Assembly (NCBI GenBank): GCA_963727015.1
Contig: CAVSEV010000014.1
Span: 122,051-186,050, forward strand
Direction of reading: 5' to 3'
From: DATFVJ01 sp963727015
GTDB taxonomy: Bacteria; Actinomycetota; Actinomycetes; Streptosporangiales; Streptosporangiaceae
Length of the DNA: 64,000 bases
Below the pieces are notes generated by a model. The model searched no databases, was not told where the DNA came from, and saw only the letters and a program-made list of their open reading frames with translations. Below, one piece after another: positions 8,864 to 18,193 of the stretch (positions are counted from its first letter, which is position 1; every line of letters starts with the position of its first letter). The position numbers and the translations under genes were made by a program.

Positions 8864-10339
8864 ATGGCCGAGCAGAAGATCGAGCATCCGAGTATCGACG
8901 ATCGCAAGGCCAGGGGTCTGGAGGCCCGGGACCGGACGGCTGTGTCGGGCCATGCGAAGTGGCGCCCGGCCGCGGGCCGCCCTGATCCGGTTGGCTTGCT
9001 GGAGGAGCAGAATCGCACCCGTGAGCCGGATCTGGTGCCGGTGCGCCATGGCCGGATGATGGTTTCGCCGTTCACGTTCTACCGCGGCGCAGCCAAGATC
9101 ATGGCGGCGGATTTGGCGGACACGCCGGTGGCCGGCCTTGACGCCCAGTTGTGCGGGGACGCGCATCTGTCCAATTTCGGGCTGTTCGCCTCGCCGGAGC
9201 GGCGGCTGCTGTTCGATCTGAACGATTTCGACGAGACGCTGCCGGGGCCGTTCGAGTACGACGTGAAGCGGATGGCGGCCAGCTTCGCGGTCGCGGGCCG
9301 CAACAACGGGTTCGCCACGGCCGACACGCGCGCGGCGGCGCTGGCGTCGGTGACGGCTTACCGCGAAGCGATGGCCACCTTCGCGCAGCTGGGGACGATG
9401 GACATCTGGTACGCCCACCTGGATGAGGACGAGCTGATGAGCGCGATCCGCAGCACGGTGGCCGCGACCAAGAAGGAGGCGAAGGCGGCCACGAAGAAGC
9501 AAGGGAAAAGGGATGTGAAGGAGGAGAAGCTGGCCAGGCGGGCGGAGAAGCGGGCGCAGAAGACCGCCGCGAAGGCGCACACGCGGGACAGCCTGCAGGC
9601 GCTGTCCAAGCTCGGCGAACTCGTCGATGGACGGTACCGGATCGCCAGCCAGCCGCCGATCGTGGTCCCGGCGCGCGACCTGGCTGCCACCTACGGCCTG
9701 TCCCCCAAAGAGGTCGTGCCCGCGATCCACGAACAGTTCCGCGCCTACCGGGCCACCCTGCAAGACGACCGCCGCCACCTGCTGGAGCGATTCGAGATCG
9801 TGGATGCGGCCCGCAAGGTCGTCGGCGTCGGCAGCGTCGGCACCCGGGCGTTCATCGTCTTGCTGCAGGGACGCGACGCGCAGGATCCCCTGTTCCTGCA
9901 GATCAAGGAGGCGACGGCATCAGTCCTTGAGGCCTACCTGCCGAAGAGCACCTACAAGCAGCACGGCGAGCGGGTGGTGCAAGGGCAGCGGATGATGCAG
10001 GCCGCCAGCGACATCTACCTCGGCTGGACCAAGGGGCTGGACGTGCGCCGCCACTTCTACTGGCGCCAGCTCCGCGACATGAAGGGCTCGGTGGAGGCCG
10101 AGGCGCTGGCACCGCTGGGGCTCACCTTCTACGCCCGCACCTGCGGGTGGACGCTGGCCCGGGCGCACGCCCGATCCGGCGACCCGGTCGCCATCGCCGA
10201 ATACCTCGGCACCAGCGACGCGTTCGACACATCCATCACCGACTTCTCCGAGCGCTACGCCGACCAGAACGAGCGGGACTACCAGGAGTTCGTGACCGCG
10301 GTCCGGTCCGGACGGCTGGAAGCACGTGAGGGCGTCTGA
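8864..10339 (+). CDS. DUF2252 family protein
   Basis: Begins MAEQKIEHPSIDDRKARGLE at an ATG seven bases after GGGAGGTG; an in-frame GTG nine bases earlier overlaps that ribosome site and is less likely. Family hallmarks are visible: 'LVPVRHGRMMVSPFTFYRGA', 'LCGDAHLSNFG', 'FDLNDFDETLPGPFEYDVKR' and, near the end, 'YARTCGWTLARAHARSGDP' and 'YADQNERDYQEF'. DUF2252 proteins have a kinase-like fold with conserved H/D/N residues; their substrate is unknown. A Lys/Ala/Glu-rich insert (about residues 195-240) is likely a coiled coil. It is full length and intact at 491 residues. A second, broken copy lies at 13082-14219 on the other strand. Confidence 0.85.
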   Translation: MAEQKIEHPSIDDRKARGLEARDRTAVSGHAKWRPAAGRPDPVGLLEEQNRTREPDLVPVRHGRMMVSPFTFYRGAAKIMAADLADTPVAGLDAQLCGDAHLSNFGLFASPERRLLFDLNDFDETLPGPFEYDVKRMAASFAVAGRNNGFATADTRAAALASVTAYREAMATFAQLGTMDIWYAHLDEDELMSAIRSTVAATKKEAKAATKKQGKRDVKEEKLARRAEKRAQKTAAKAHTRDSLQALSKLGELVDGRYRIASQPPIVVPARDLAATYGLSPKEVVPAIHEQFRAYRATLQDDRRHLLERFEIVDAARKVVGVGSVGTRAFIVLLQGRDAQDPLFLQIKEATASVLEAYLPKSTYKQHGERVVQGQRMMQAASDIYLGWTKGLDVRRHFYWRQLRDMKGSVEAEALAPLGLTFYARTCGWTLARAHARSGDPVAIAEYLGTSDAFDTSITDFSERYADQNERDYQEFVTAVRSGRLEAREGV

Positions 10340-10479
10340 AGATCGGATAGGGCTTGCTGCGGGCCACCGCCACACCGAGGTGGTGCGCCGTGGGGTGAGG
10401 ACCGGCGGGAGGTGACTCGTGTCCGAAGCTGATCGGGGCCAGGCCAGCCGCCCACGAGCGAGGGCCCCGGCTCGGGTGG

Positions 10480-11098
10480 TCACGCCGAAGGTGAGCAGGC
10501 GACCAGGCCGCTAATCGCCATGTAGGCGCCGACGACGATGCGGCGGCGGCGGCGATGAGCTGCCGCGCATGGCTCATCAGCCAGTCCTGGGCGTGCTGGA
10601 GCTGTGGCGTTGGTAACCTCGGGCCAGAATTTCAGGAACGCGAACGGATGATCACCAGCGCGAACTCGATGAAGACGAAGGCAACCACCGCGAGGGCCTG
10701 CGTCGCGGTTGAAGACTTCCCGGCGACCGGGTCCTGCAGAGCCGTCATATAGGTGGCGCCCGGCGTCTCTGCTACCGCGCCGATCAGTGCGTGAGCCCGG
10801 ACCGGGCTCACGCAAGACCCGCTGTGCCCGCCGTCCTTTTTCGGCAGCTGCCCTGGCCCTACCGGGACGGGCGCCGTCCGCCGGTCGTGCAGGCGGCCGG
10901 CTGCGACAAGCATGCCAACGGCAATCGGAGGTATCCCGAGGGCCAGGTCCGGGCCCGCGGGTTGCAGAGCCCTGGATCTTGGATGGCATCGGCCTGGAAA
11001 ACGAGCACGTCCAATAGGCCGACCTCCAGGGCCATGCCCATGCCCCGCTGAAGGGAGCACGCGAACATCAAACGCGGCCACGCGTTTTCAATCAGCAC
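10480..11098 (-). pseudogene. Sap-like (GAP family) membrane protein, frameshifted
   Basis: Minus-strand pieces in different frames: 'MLIENAWPRLMFACSLQRGM', 'ATYMTALQDPVAGKSSTATQ', 'ALAVVAFVFIEFALVII' and 'IVVGAYMAISGLV'. These resemble the later transmembrane helices of the Sap (sulfolipid-1-addressing protein, GAP) family, six-helix membrane proteins of actinobacteria with proposed lipid-export roles. At least three single-base shifts break it, so no full-length product is expected. It lies convergent to the intact DUF2252 gene. Confidence 0.5.
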
Positions 11099-11187
11099 CA
11101 GATCAACGGCGAATAGCTTGGGGGTTCAGCGCCGACAGAAACGCCAGTGCCAAGCACAAGCCAGCCGGCTCGGCAGAGCGACAGCCT

Positions 11188-11846
11188 TCAGGCGCCGGCG
11201 TCACTATCGGCGCCCGGCCGCTGGCCCAGCCATTCCGCATATGACCGGGATTCGTCCGGGCCGGGTTCCCTACCGGGCAGGGTCTGGGCGAACACGAGCG
11301 CGGCGGTGGCCTGGAGTTCGCTGCGGAGCAGATCGGCCGGGCCGGTCGCCTCGAACCCCAGCGTCCACCAGTGCTGGTCACGGGTGTGGACCTCGGTGAG
11401 TTCCACCTCGCACTGCGGCTGCTGGGCCGGCCGCGGGCCGCGGGCCGCGATCTGTCCGCTGGGCGGAGCGAACCGGCTGATGCGCCGCCTCTTGGCTACC
11501 GGCCGCCAGCCGGGCGGGTCACCACTGCCGGGGCTGAGCGGGCGGAAGGGAAAGGACCATTTCTGCCAGAACTCCATCCGCCCGCGGGCGCGCCCGCCAC
11601 CTCGAGCATTCCCGGGCTCCCGCGGTACACCTTCACCTCCAGCGTCCCGCACCCGCGGACCTTCACCGACAGCCCGGGCAACGGCGGATCCAGCAGGTAG
11701 GTGTCCTCACGTGACTCCGCCCTGGCCGGGAACCGCCCGAACCACCCGGCCACCTCGGTCTCCAGCTCGCCCGGGAAGATCCAGCGCACCTCCAGGCTGC
11801 GGACCGCTTCGGTGACCAGGCTGCCAGGCGGCTCAGTCATCACCAC
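11188..11846 (-). pseudogene. Hypothetical protein, one frameshift
   Basis: The 5' half begins MVMTEPPGSLVTEAVRSLEV and has 'REDTYLLDPPLPGLSVKVRG' and 'LEVKVYRGSPGMLEV'. Near 11590 the frame changes and continues 'MEFWQKWSFPFRPLSP' to 'GEATGP..LRSELQATAALV'-like sequence, ending at 11188. Joined, the protein would be about 215 residues. The 'TYLLDP..GLSVKVRG..LEVKVYRG' pattern suggests a beta-barrel of CYTH-like appearance, but this is a guess. One base shift makes it defective, unless it is a sequencing error. Confidence 0.5.
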
Positions 11847-12192
11847 ATGCTCCTGCCCCGGCCCGACCGGCCGGCCCCGGGCACTGCAACCACACGCCTG
11901 CCCTGCGCCAGGCAGCCGGGTGCTGCGCGTGCACCATCACGAAACCGCGGGTGCGGGACCGAGCTGGATCATGGTGTCCCCTCCCTGGGTGCCGGGGTGC
12001 TGGCGTGTGTGACCGGTGCCTCACCTTCCGGGCCCGGTGCTGGTAGCCCTTTGCCCGCCTGACGCCCAGGCGGTCCCCGGCTGGGCGGTGATCCTGGGGC
12101 TGGGCGGTGATCCTGGGCAGAAGGCGCCTGATCGGCCCCGACGTGCTCATCGTCGATGCCAGGTTGGCAGCTGCGAACGGCGGCCTGCCTTC
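11847..12192. other. Intergenic stretch, nothing recognised
   Basis: Contains a tandem-like GGGCGGTGATCCTGGG repeat near 12085-12115 and a 105-residue minus-strand open frame with no credible protein features. No terminator or operator could be called. Confidence 0.3.
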
Positions 12193-13023
12193 TCAGTGGC
12201 CATCCTGGGACGGGGACGGGGCGCCATGGATCGGCAGGTCGCCGCCTTCGGCGGCCTCACGCTCTTCCTTGTTCGGCAGTCCGCGCACGGCCATGATGAT
12301 CGCAACGGCGATGGCTGCGCCGATCACCGGGCCAGCGATATACACCCACCACCCGGTGTAGTCGTTGCCGACGATGTCGGGGCCAAGGGTGCGGGCCGGG
12401 TTCATCGATGCGCCGCTGATAGGGCTGGCGAACAGGCCGAGCAGCGCGACCGTAGAGCCGACCGCGATGGCGGCGTTATGGCCGATGCTGCGCCCTCCGG
12501 TCGCGGTGTTGAGGATGATGCTGACCAGGATGGCGGTGAGGACGGTCTCCATCACCAGCGACTTCCACTCGCCGCCGGGTGTGGTGATCGGGTAGTTTCC
12601 GCCCGCGCTCACATCCCCGAACATCAGCTGCAGGAACAGCGCGGCACAGATGGCCCCGGCGAACTGCACTGCCCAGTACGGCACCACCCATTTGCGTGGG
12701 AACACCCCGCGGGCGGTAAAGCCGAAGGTCACCGCCGGGTTGATGTGCAGTCCCGACAGCGGGCCCCAGGCGTAGATCATGGCCATCACGACCGCCCCGG
12801 GTGCGATCACCGCCGCGGTCCGGCTGATCGGGCCGCCGCCCGCGTAATGATTGATCACGCCGGACCCGGCCGCAACCGTCACCAGCACGAGTGTGCCCAC
12901 GAACTCGATGATGAGCCGGATCCACAAGGGCCGCTGCCGGAGGGTGTCTTCCTCGAACTGGATGAGGTAGCGGCGCCTGAGCGATGCGGCGTGTTCGGAG
13001 TCGATATCGGTAACGTCAGCCAT
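12193..13023 (-). CDS. MIP family aquaporin/glycerol facilitator
   Basis: Start ATG at 13023 (MADVTDIDSEHAASLRRRYL), eight to nine bases after GGAAGG on the minus strand. An open frame extends further upstream only because the decayed DUF2252 gene is read through. Both pore signatures are present: HINPAVT (residue about 105) and SMNPARTLGP (residue about 215). Six hydrophobic segments are visible, e.g. 'LIIEFVGTLVLVTVAAGSG' and 'VYIAGPVIGAAIAVAIIMAV'. At 276 residues it is slightly longer than usual because of an N-terminal cytoplasmic extension. The second motif keeps the Arg of the selectivity filter. Role: facilitated water or small-solute movement across the membrane. Confidence 0.9.
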   Translation of the reverse strand: MADVTDIDSEHAASLRRRYLIQFEEDTLRQRPLWIRLIIEFVGTLVLVTVAAGSGVINHYAGGGPISRTAAVIAPGAVVMAMIYAWGPLSGLHINPAVTFGFTARGVFPRKWVVPYWAVQFAGAICAALFLQLMFGDVSAGGNYPITTPGGEWKSLVMETVLTAILVSIILNTATGGRSIGHNAAIAVGSTVALLGLFASPISGASMNPARTLGPDIVGNDYTGWWVYIAGPVIGAAIAVAIIMAVRGLPNKEEREAAEGGDLPIHGAPSPSQDGH

Positions 13024-13081
13024 GGCGCGGGCCTTCCGTATTTCGCTTTTACGGATTGGATGGGTGGATCGGGGTCCGGTC

Positions 13082-14219
13082 TTAGATTTCGGTGGCCGCC
13101 TCGCTCTGCCGTCCTTCACCGCGGCCTGGAGCGCGGCGTAGTCGCGTTCGTTCTGGTCGGCGTAGGTTTCGGCGAAGTCGGCGATCGCGTGGTCGGATGC
13201 GCCGGAGCCGCCGAGGTAGGCGGCGAGCGCGACGCGGTCACCGGAGCGGGCGTGCGCACGGGCCAGGGTCCACCCGCACAGGCCGGCGTAGACCGTCATT
13301 CCCGCCGGGAGCATCTGCTCGATCAGGGCGGAGAACTTCCAGTCCGTGAGCTGGCGGACGCAAAAGTCGCTCCACCTTGTCCGGTCCTGGCACACGGGTC
13401 CAGCCGAGGAAGATGTCGCTTTCGGCCTGCATCAGGTGCTGCCCGGCGCCGACCCGCTCGCCCTGGTTGGTGTACTGGCTGTGCCCGCAGTAGGCCGCCA
13501 GAACCGACGGCTGGGCCCCCTTGGCTTGCAGGAACAGCAGTTCGACTCCGTCTCCGCTGTGCATGCGCAAGATCCGGGCGCAGGTGCCGAACTGCCGACC
13601 CCGACGACCTTGCGGGCCGCCTGGACGAGCGTGAACTGCTCCAGCAGGTGCCGCCGGTCAGACGCTTCGGCCGCCGCGAGGACGATCTTGCGGCGCGCCC
13701 TGGCGGGGACCCAATTGTCCCGGCCCGCCACCGCCAGGCTCTCGGCCGGGCGCTTGACGTCCCATTCGAACGGGCCGGGCAGAGTCTCATCGAAATCATT
13801 GACGTCGAAGACCAGCCGCCGCTCCGGCGAGGCGAACTCGCCGAAATTGGGCAGGTGCGCGTCGCCGCACAACTGCACCCGCAGCCCCGAGGTGGCGTGG
13901 TGGCCAGGTCGGCCGCCATCGGCAGCGCCGCCCCCCGGTAGAAGGTGAACGGCGACACCAGCATCTGGCCGTGCCGGACCGGAACCAGTTCCGGCACCCG
14001 CGACTTCGCCTGTTCCAGCAGCAGCCCCAGCGGATCCCGCGACCCAGCGGGCTGAAACTCCGCATGCGACTCCAGCGGAGTCACCGCCCGGGCATCCTTA
14101 CCTCGGGCCACCCGGTCTGCACGGCCAAGCTGCTCCACCGTCCCGGCCCGTACTGGACCTTTACTGGATGCGAGCGTGGCAGGGCTCGCCGGGACGCCGC
14201 CCTCAGTCTTCACAGTCAT
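13082..14219 (-). pseudogene. DUF2252 family protein, second copy, multiply frameshifted
   Basis: Start ATG at 14219 (MTVKTEGGVPASPATLASSK). Family motifs appear in order but in changing frames: 'LVPVRHGQMLVSPFTFYRGA', 'LCGDAHLPNFGEFASPERR', 'FDVNDFDETLPGPFEWDVKR', 'ESDIFLGWTR', 'YAGLCGWTLARAHARSGDR' and 'YADQNERDYAALQAAVKDGR'. At least four single-base shifts are needed. A stop (TAA, 13082-13084) in the expected final frame ends it at '..EAATEI'. It lacks the Lys-rich insert and the following stretch found in the intact copy at 8864, so part of the middle is deleted. Its stop lies 59 bases before the aquaporin start, so the two may once have been co-transcribed. Confidence 0.8.
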
Positions 14220-14247
14220 GGCCACCCTTCCGCCTAGGCCGGAGCTG

Positions 14248-14691
14248 TCAGTAACCGTCTGGTTCCTCCAGCGCGGCTGTGATGTCATATCCGAGCGCGG
14301 TCGCCAGGTCGGGGGCGGCTGCGACGACCCGGCCGAGCCCGGCTACCGGGGCGATTGCCAGCAGCACGTCGGCGATCTCGTCCTCGGTCGCGCCCGCCGC
14401 CAGCGCCCGGCTGGTGCTCCATTCCAGGCACACCGCCGGCGACCCGATAGCCACTGACACCGCCACGTGCAGCAGCGCCGCGGTCTTGGGTTCCAGGGCC
14501 GATGCCTGGGCCGGGCCAAGCCCGAGCCCGGCCTGGTCTTCGACGAAGCCTTCGTCGATCATCGCCAGCCTGCGCAAAGTCTCCTTGAATCTCACCGTCT
14601 GGCCCATATACCTCCGCTCGCCGTCAGGCACCATTCCACGTCGTGGCGGGCCGAGTTCCATCCTCCTGATGGGATGAAAGGCGGTCGTCAC
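14248..14691 (-). CDS. Carboxymuconolactone decarboxylase (AhpD-like) family protein
   Basis: The region 'LEPKTAALLHVAVSVAIGSP' and 'GATEDEIADVLLAIAPVAGL' is the CMD fold's helical core. The usual CxxC redox pair of AhpD is not present; the first cysteine position reads 'AVCLEWS', so peroxidase-reductase activity is doubtful. Start choice is uncertain: GTG at 14691, or an inner ATG at 14607 (MGQTVRFKETLRRLAMIDEG) preceded closely by GGAGG. It is divergent from the LuxR-type regulator gene at 15059, a common regulator-target arrangement. Confidence 0.75.
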   Translation of the reverse strand: MTTAFHPIRRMELGPPRRGMVPDGERRYMGQTVRFKETLRRLAMIDEGFVEDQAGLGLGPAQASALEPKTAALLHVAVSVAIGSPAVCLEWSTSRALAAGATEDEIADVLLAIAPVAGLGRVVAAAPDLATALGYDITAALEEPDGY

Positions 14692-15058
14692 CCCTCCAGA
14701 AGCCCCAGCTCAGGAACCGGGCGACTGCCTGGCTGCGTGAGGAGGCCTCAGCTTCGCGGCCGGGCAGCTGCTGATCCGTCCTGTCGGCCGCTACCTTGCC
14801 AAGCTGGGCCCGGTTCGCGGCCCCGCCGGGAAGTGCCCCAGCGCCGGGCTGACACACCTCGGGCGTTTCTGGCTGGATCAAAGCATTGGATGGGCCGTAT
14901 TCGGCTAAACGCGGTTGCTTGCCAGCTTGCCTCGTGCCAGTCATGCAGCGTTTGGAGTGGCTTATCCCGGCGGCGGGGCGTATTGTCACGCCTTGACCTG
15001 ACCTGGGGCTTCGGCAGATCATGAAGCGGGAGACCGTTCGGGGGGGCACCGTCGGATC
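14692..15058. promoter_or_regulatory. Divergent intergenic region between CMD gene and LuxR regulator
   Basis: 367 bases without a supported gene separate two divergent starts, so promoters for both must lie here. I could not identify confident -35/-10 pairs or a palindromic operator. The sequence just before 15059 has a run GGGGGGGCACC that may serve as a distant ribosome site. Confidence 0.35.
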
Positions 15059-17335
15059 ATGGGCGAGAGCGACGTGCGTCAGCGCGACGGCCAGTCACAG
15101 CGTGCGGGCGGGTCAGCGTTCGACCTCGTCGCGTCCAAGCTCCGTGGTCCGCTGACACGGCCCGGGACCGTGCTTCGTTCGTCCCTGATCGAACGTCTGG
15201 CGGGGGGCGACCCCGGCCCGATTGTCTCGGTGGTCGCGCCGGCCGGATACGGCAAAACGACGTTGTTGTCGCAGTGGGCCGAGCGCAACGGCCAATCCTT
15301 CGCGTGGGTGTCGGTCGACGAAGGGGACAACGACGCGAAGGTCCTGCTCAGCTATGTCGCGGAAGCGCTCGATGCGGTCGAGCCGATCGATCAGCGGGTG
15401 TTCGACGCGCTCACCTCGCCGGGCAGCTCGGTGCCCGGGTCGGTTGTCCCCCGGCTCAGCTCGGCCTTCTCGTCGATAACCTCACCGGTCGCGCTGGTCC
15501 TGGACGACGTGCACGTGCTGCGCAACTCCGAATGCCGGGCCGCGTTGTCGGTGCTGGCCGATCACGTGCCGGGCGGCTCGCGGCTGGCGTTCGCCGGCCG
15601 GGCCCAGCCGCCGCTGCGGATGGCGCGGCTGCGCGCCGAGGGCAGGCTGCTGGAGATCGGCCCCGGCGACCTGTCGCTGACCTGCGAGGAGGCGTCATCC
15701 CTGCTGCGTCACGCTGGCATCGCGCTCGGCGAGGACGAGTTGGCGGAACTGCACCGGCGGACCGAGGGCTGGCCGGCCGGGCTGTACCTGGCGGCTCTTT
15801 ATCTGAGGGAGGGAGGCTCGTTTGCGAATGCAGCGGTCTCCTTCGGCGGCGATGACCGGCTGGTAAGTGATTACTTGGAGTCGGAGTTCCTAGCGCGGAT
15901 CTCCGCGCCGCAGCGGGCGTTCCTGACCCGGACCGCGGTGCTGGAGCGCATGTGCGGGCCGCTGTGCGAGGCGGTGCTCGACAGGGGCGGATCTGCTGCG
16001 ACCCTGGCGGATCTCGCAGGGTCAAACCTGCTGCTGGTGCCGCTGGACCGGCGCAAGGAGTGGTACCGCTACCACCATCTGTTCCGCGACATGCTGCTAG
16101 CCGAGCTGCACCGCCTGGAGCCCGGCCTGATGCCCGTCCTGCGGCGCCGCGCCGCCGGCTGGTGCCTGGGCAACGGCATGCCCGAGGCGGCGCTGGAGTA
16201 CTGCATGGCAGCCGGGGACGTCGATGGGGCCGCCCGCCTGGCGGGGCAGCTCGTGGTCCCGGCCTACCGGCAGGGCCGGGTCACAACCATCCAGCGGTGG
16301 TTCGGGTGGCTCGAGGATCGGGGCGGGATCGAGGGACACCCGATGGCCGCGGTGCTGGCCTCATTGTTTTCCGCGCTGACGGGCAGGCCAGTGGACGCCG
16401 AGCGGCGGGCCGATGCGGTCGATCGCTGGCAGTACGGGGATCCAGCCCGGCCCGATGACCCTTCCGCCGAGGCGTGGGCCGCCCTGCTCCGGGCCATCTT
16501 GTGCCGGCGGGGGACCAAACAGATGCGCGCCGACGCAGACGAGGCCATGCACAGGTTCGCGGCGGGGGGCTTCGTGACGCCAGCCCCCGCGCTTCTGCAA
16601 GGGATCGCGCGCATCCTTTGCGGTGACCTCGATGGTGGCGACTTGTCCCTGGAGGACGCGGTCAGCGTCGGGGAGGAAGCCGACGCGCCCGATGATCTCG
16701 CGGTCGCGCTATGCGAGCGATCGCTGGTGGCGATGACACGCGACCAATGGGACCGGGCCGAAGTCCTCACCGAACGAGCACGCACCGTTTTGCGCCGGGC
16801 CGGGATCGAGGAGAACTACGCGACGCCCCTCATCTGCGCGCTGCGAGCCCGCGCAGCCATGCACCGGGGAGATGTCCCGGCGGCGCGCCGGGAACTCGTC
16901 AGTGCCCAGCACCTGCGGCCTTTGCTGACCTACGCACTGCCCTACCTGGCCGTCCAGGCCCGGATCGAGCTGGCTCGCGTCCACCTCGCGCTCGCCGACC
17001 TGGCTGGTGCCAGGACGCTCATGCGTGAGGTCGATGACCTGCTCACGCGCCGGCCCGGCCTCGGGACCCTGGCCGGGGACGCCGAGGCGCTGCGGGCCCA
17101 GCTGTCCAGCGAACGCGGTTCAAGCGTCCCCGGAGCGTCGGCGCTGACCGCTGCCGAGCTGCGCCTGCTGCCGTTGCTGTCCACCCACCTGTCGTTCCCC
17201 GAGATCGCCGCGGAGATGTTCCTGTCCCGCCACACCATCAAGTCGGAGGCGAACTCGATCTACCGTAAGCTGGGCGTCTCCTCACGCAGCCAGGCGGTCT
17301 CACGCTCTGTTGAGCTAGGGCTCCTCGCGGGGTGA
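15059..17335 (+). CDS. LAL-type (MalT-like) LuxR family transcriptional regulator
   Basis: A 758-residue intact protein. The N-terminal STAND/NTPase module has Walker A APAGYGKTTLL (about residues 60-70) and Walker B VALVLDDVHVL (about 144-154). A middle helical repeat region follows, including 'WYRYHHLFRDMLLAEL', typical of MalT-like sensors. The C-terminus has a LuxR helix-turn-helix: 'LTAAELRLLPLLSTHLSFPE', 'IAAEMFLSRHTIKSEANSIY' and 'RKLGVSSRSQAV'. Such proteins bind ATP, sense a small molecule through the repeat domain and activate transcription. It is divergent from a CMD-family gene. Target and inducer are not evident from sequence. Confidence 0.9.
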   Translation: MGESDVRQRDGQSQRAGGSAFDLVASKLRGPLTRPGTVLRSSLIERLAGGDPGPIVSVVAPAGYGKTTLLSQWAERNGQSFAWVSVDEGDNDAKVLLSYVAEALDAVEPIDQRVFDALTSPGSSVPGSVVPRLSSAFSSITSPVALVLDDVHVLRNSECRAALSVLADHVPGGSRLAFAGRAQPPLRMARLRAEGRLLEIGPGDLSLTCEEASSLLRHAGIALGEDELAELHRRTEGWPAGLYLAALYLREGGSFANAAVSFGGDDRLVSDYLESEFLARISAPQRAFLTRTAVLERMCGPLCEAVLDRGGSAATLADLAGSNLLLVPLDRRKEWYRYHHLFRDMLLAELHRLEPGLMPVLRRRAAGWCLGNGMPEAALEYCMAAGDVDGAARLAGQLVVPAYRQGRVTTIQRWFGWLEDRGGIEGHPMAAVLASLFSALTGRPVDAERRADAVDRWQYGDPARPDDPSAEAWAALLRAILCRRGTKQMRADADEAMHRFAAGGFVTPAPALLQGIARILCGDLDGGDLSLEDAVSVGEEADAPDDLAVALCERSLVAMTRDQWDRAEVLTERARTVLRRAGIEENYATPLICALRARAAMHRGDVPAARRELVSAQHLRPLLTYALPYLAVQARIELARVHLALADLAGARTLMREVDDLLTRRPGLGTLAGDAEALRAQLSSERGSSVPGASALTAAELRLLPLLSTHLSFPEIAAEMFLSRHTIKSEANSIYRKLGVSSRSQAVSRSVELGLLAG

Positions 17336-17749
17336 GGACCCGGCGCTCGTCCCACCAGGGGGATGGAATCCGCCCCCGGCATGAGGTGCCATAGTGCCTT
17401 GAAGTCTCACCGAGGCTTTAGCTGGTCCGCGGGCCACATGCGATCGCAGCGGGCGTCGCCGCATACCAAGCGCACCGCGGGCGGCACACCCAGACTTAGA
17501 CGGCCGACCGGCGGGGACGGTGACAGATGCTGGCTGACAGGCGACGACAGCCGGGTCGCTGGCGCCGGCGTTCACTCGGCCCGAACCGGGAGCTGGTGGC
17601 CATGGATCTGCTGCACCCCCAAGGGGCAGCGCCTGTTCCCTTTCATCTTCACCCCGTTGGGGCGATGCCACGGCGCGGCACGAGGTAGATCGTGATGGCG
17701 TAAGTAACGGACCGGAGTCAAGGTCAGCGATACCCGCATGGGGGTCACG
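17336..17749. other. Intergenic stretch, no gene seen
   Basis: About 410 bases between the regulator stop and the DUF7144 start. The short plus-strand frame at 17363 and minus-strand frames have no protein-like features. A promoter for the next gene is expected here but was not resolved. Confidence 0.3.
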
Positions 17750-18184
17750 ATGACGTCGGCAACAACCGGACCAGCCAGGGGCATGGGCGGGCGCCACGCG
17801 GAAGGCGGTGGCTATGGCCTGGTCTTGTTTGCGTCGGTGCTGCTGGTTGTCGTCGGCTGCTTCAACCTGATTTACGGCATCGCCGCGATCGCCAACTCGC
17901 ACGTGTTCGTCGCCAACGCGCACTACGTGTTCGGCAGCCTGCGCACCTGGGGCTGGATCACGCTGATCATTGGCGTCTTGCAGCTGGTGGCGGCGGCCGG
18001 GGTGCTGGCGGGTAACCAGTGGGCGCGCTGGTTCGGGGTGGCCGTGCTCGGGCTGAACGCGATCGACCAGATGTTCTTCATCCCCGCCTACCCGTTCTGG
18101 TCCCTGATGATCATCGCGGTGGACGTGGTCGCGCTGTATGGGCTGTGCGCCTACGGCAGCCGCGCGAACCTGCAAGCCGTGTAG
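17750..18184 (+). CDS. DUF7144 family membrane protein
   Basis: Small integral membrane protein with four hydrophobic segments: 'GLVLFASVLLVVVGCFNLIY', 'WGWITLIIGVLQLVAAAGVL', 'ARWFGVAVLGLNAIDQMFF' and 'SLMIIAVDVVALYGLCAYG'. This layout and the 'NLIYGI..Y.FG.L.TWGW' pattern fit the DUF7144 family of actinobacteria, whose role is unknown. I chose the ATG at 17750 because GGGGGT lies at the right distance; an ATG at 17738 is in frame but lacks a ribosome site. The next gene starts 10 bases after the stop, so they are probably co-transcribed. Confidence 0.8.
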   Translation: MTSATTGPARGMGGRHAEGGGYGLVLFASVLLVVVGCFNLIYGIAAIANSHVFVANAHYVFGSLRTWGWITLIIGVLQLVAAAGVLAGNQWARWFGVAVLGLNAIDQMFFIPAYPFWSLMIIAVDVVALYGLCAYGSRANLQAV

Positions 18185-18193
18185 GACCGCGCG

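Noticed and set aside
13024..13395. Natural fusion of DUF2252 with aquaporin in one 400-codon frame
   Set aside because: The aquaporin has its own start with ribosome site, and the DUF2252 gene's expected stop is present one frame over; the fusion comes from a frameshift.
12016..13941. A 641-codon plus-strand open frame
   Set aside because: It is the shadow of the aquaporin and second DUF2252 gene on the other strand; composition is Gly/Arg/Ala-biased with no domain, as expected for G/C-rich antisense frames.
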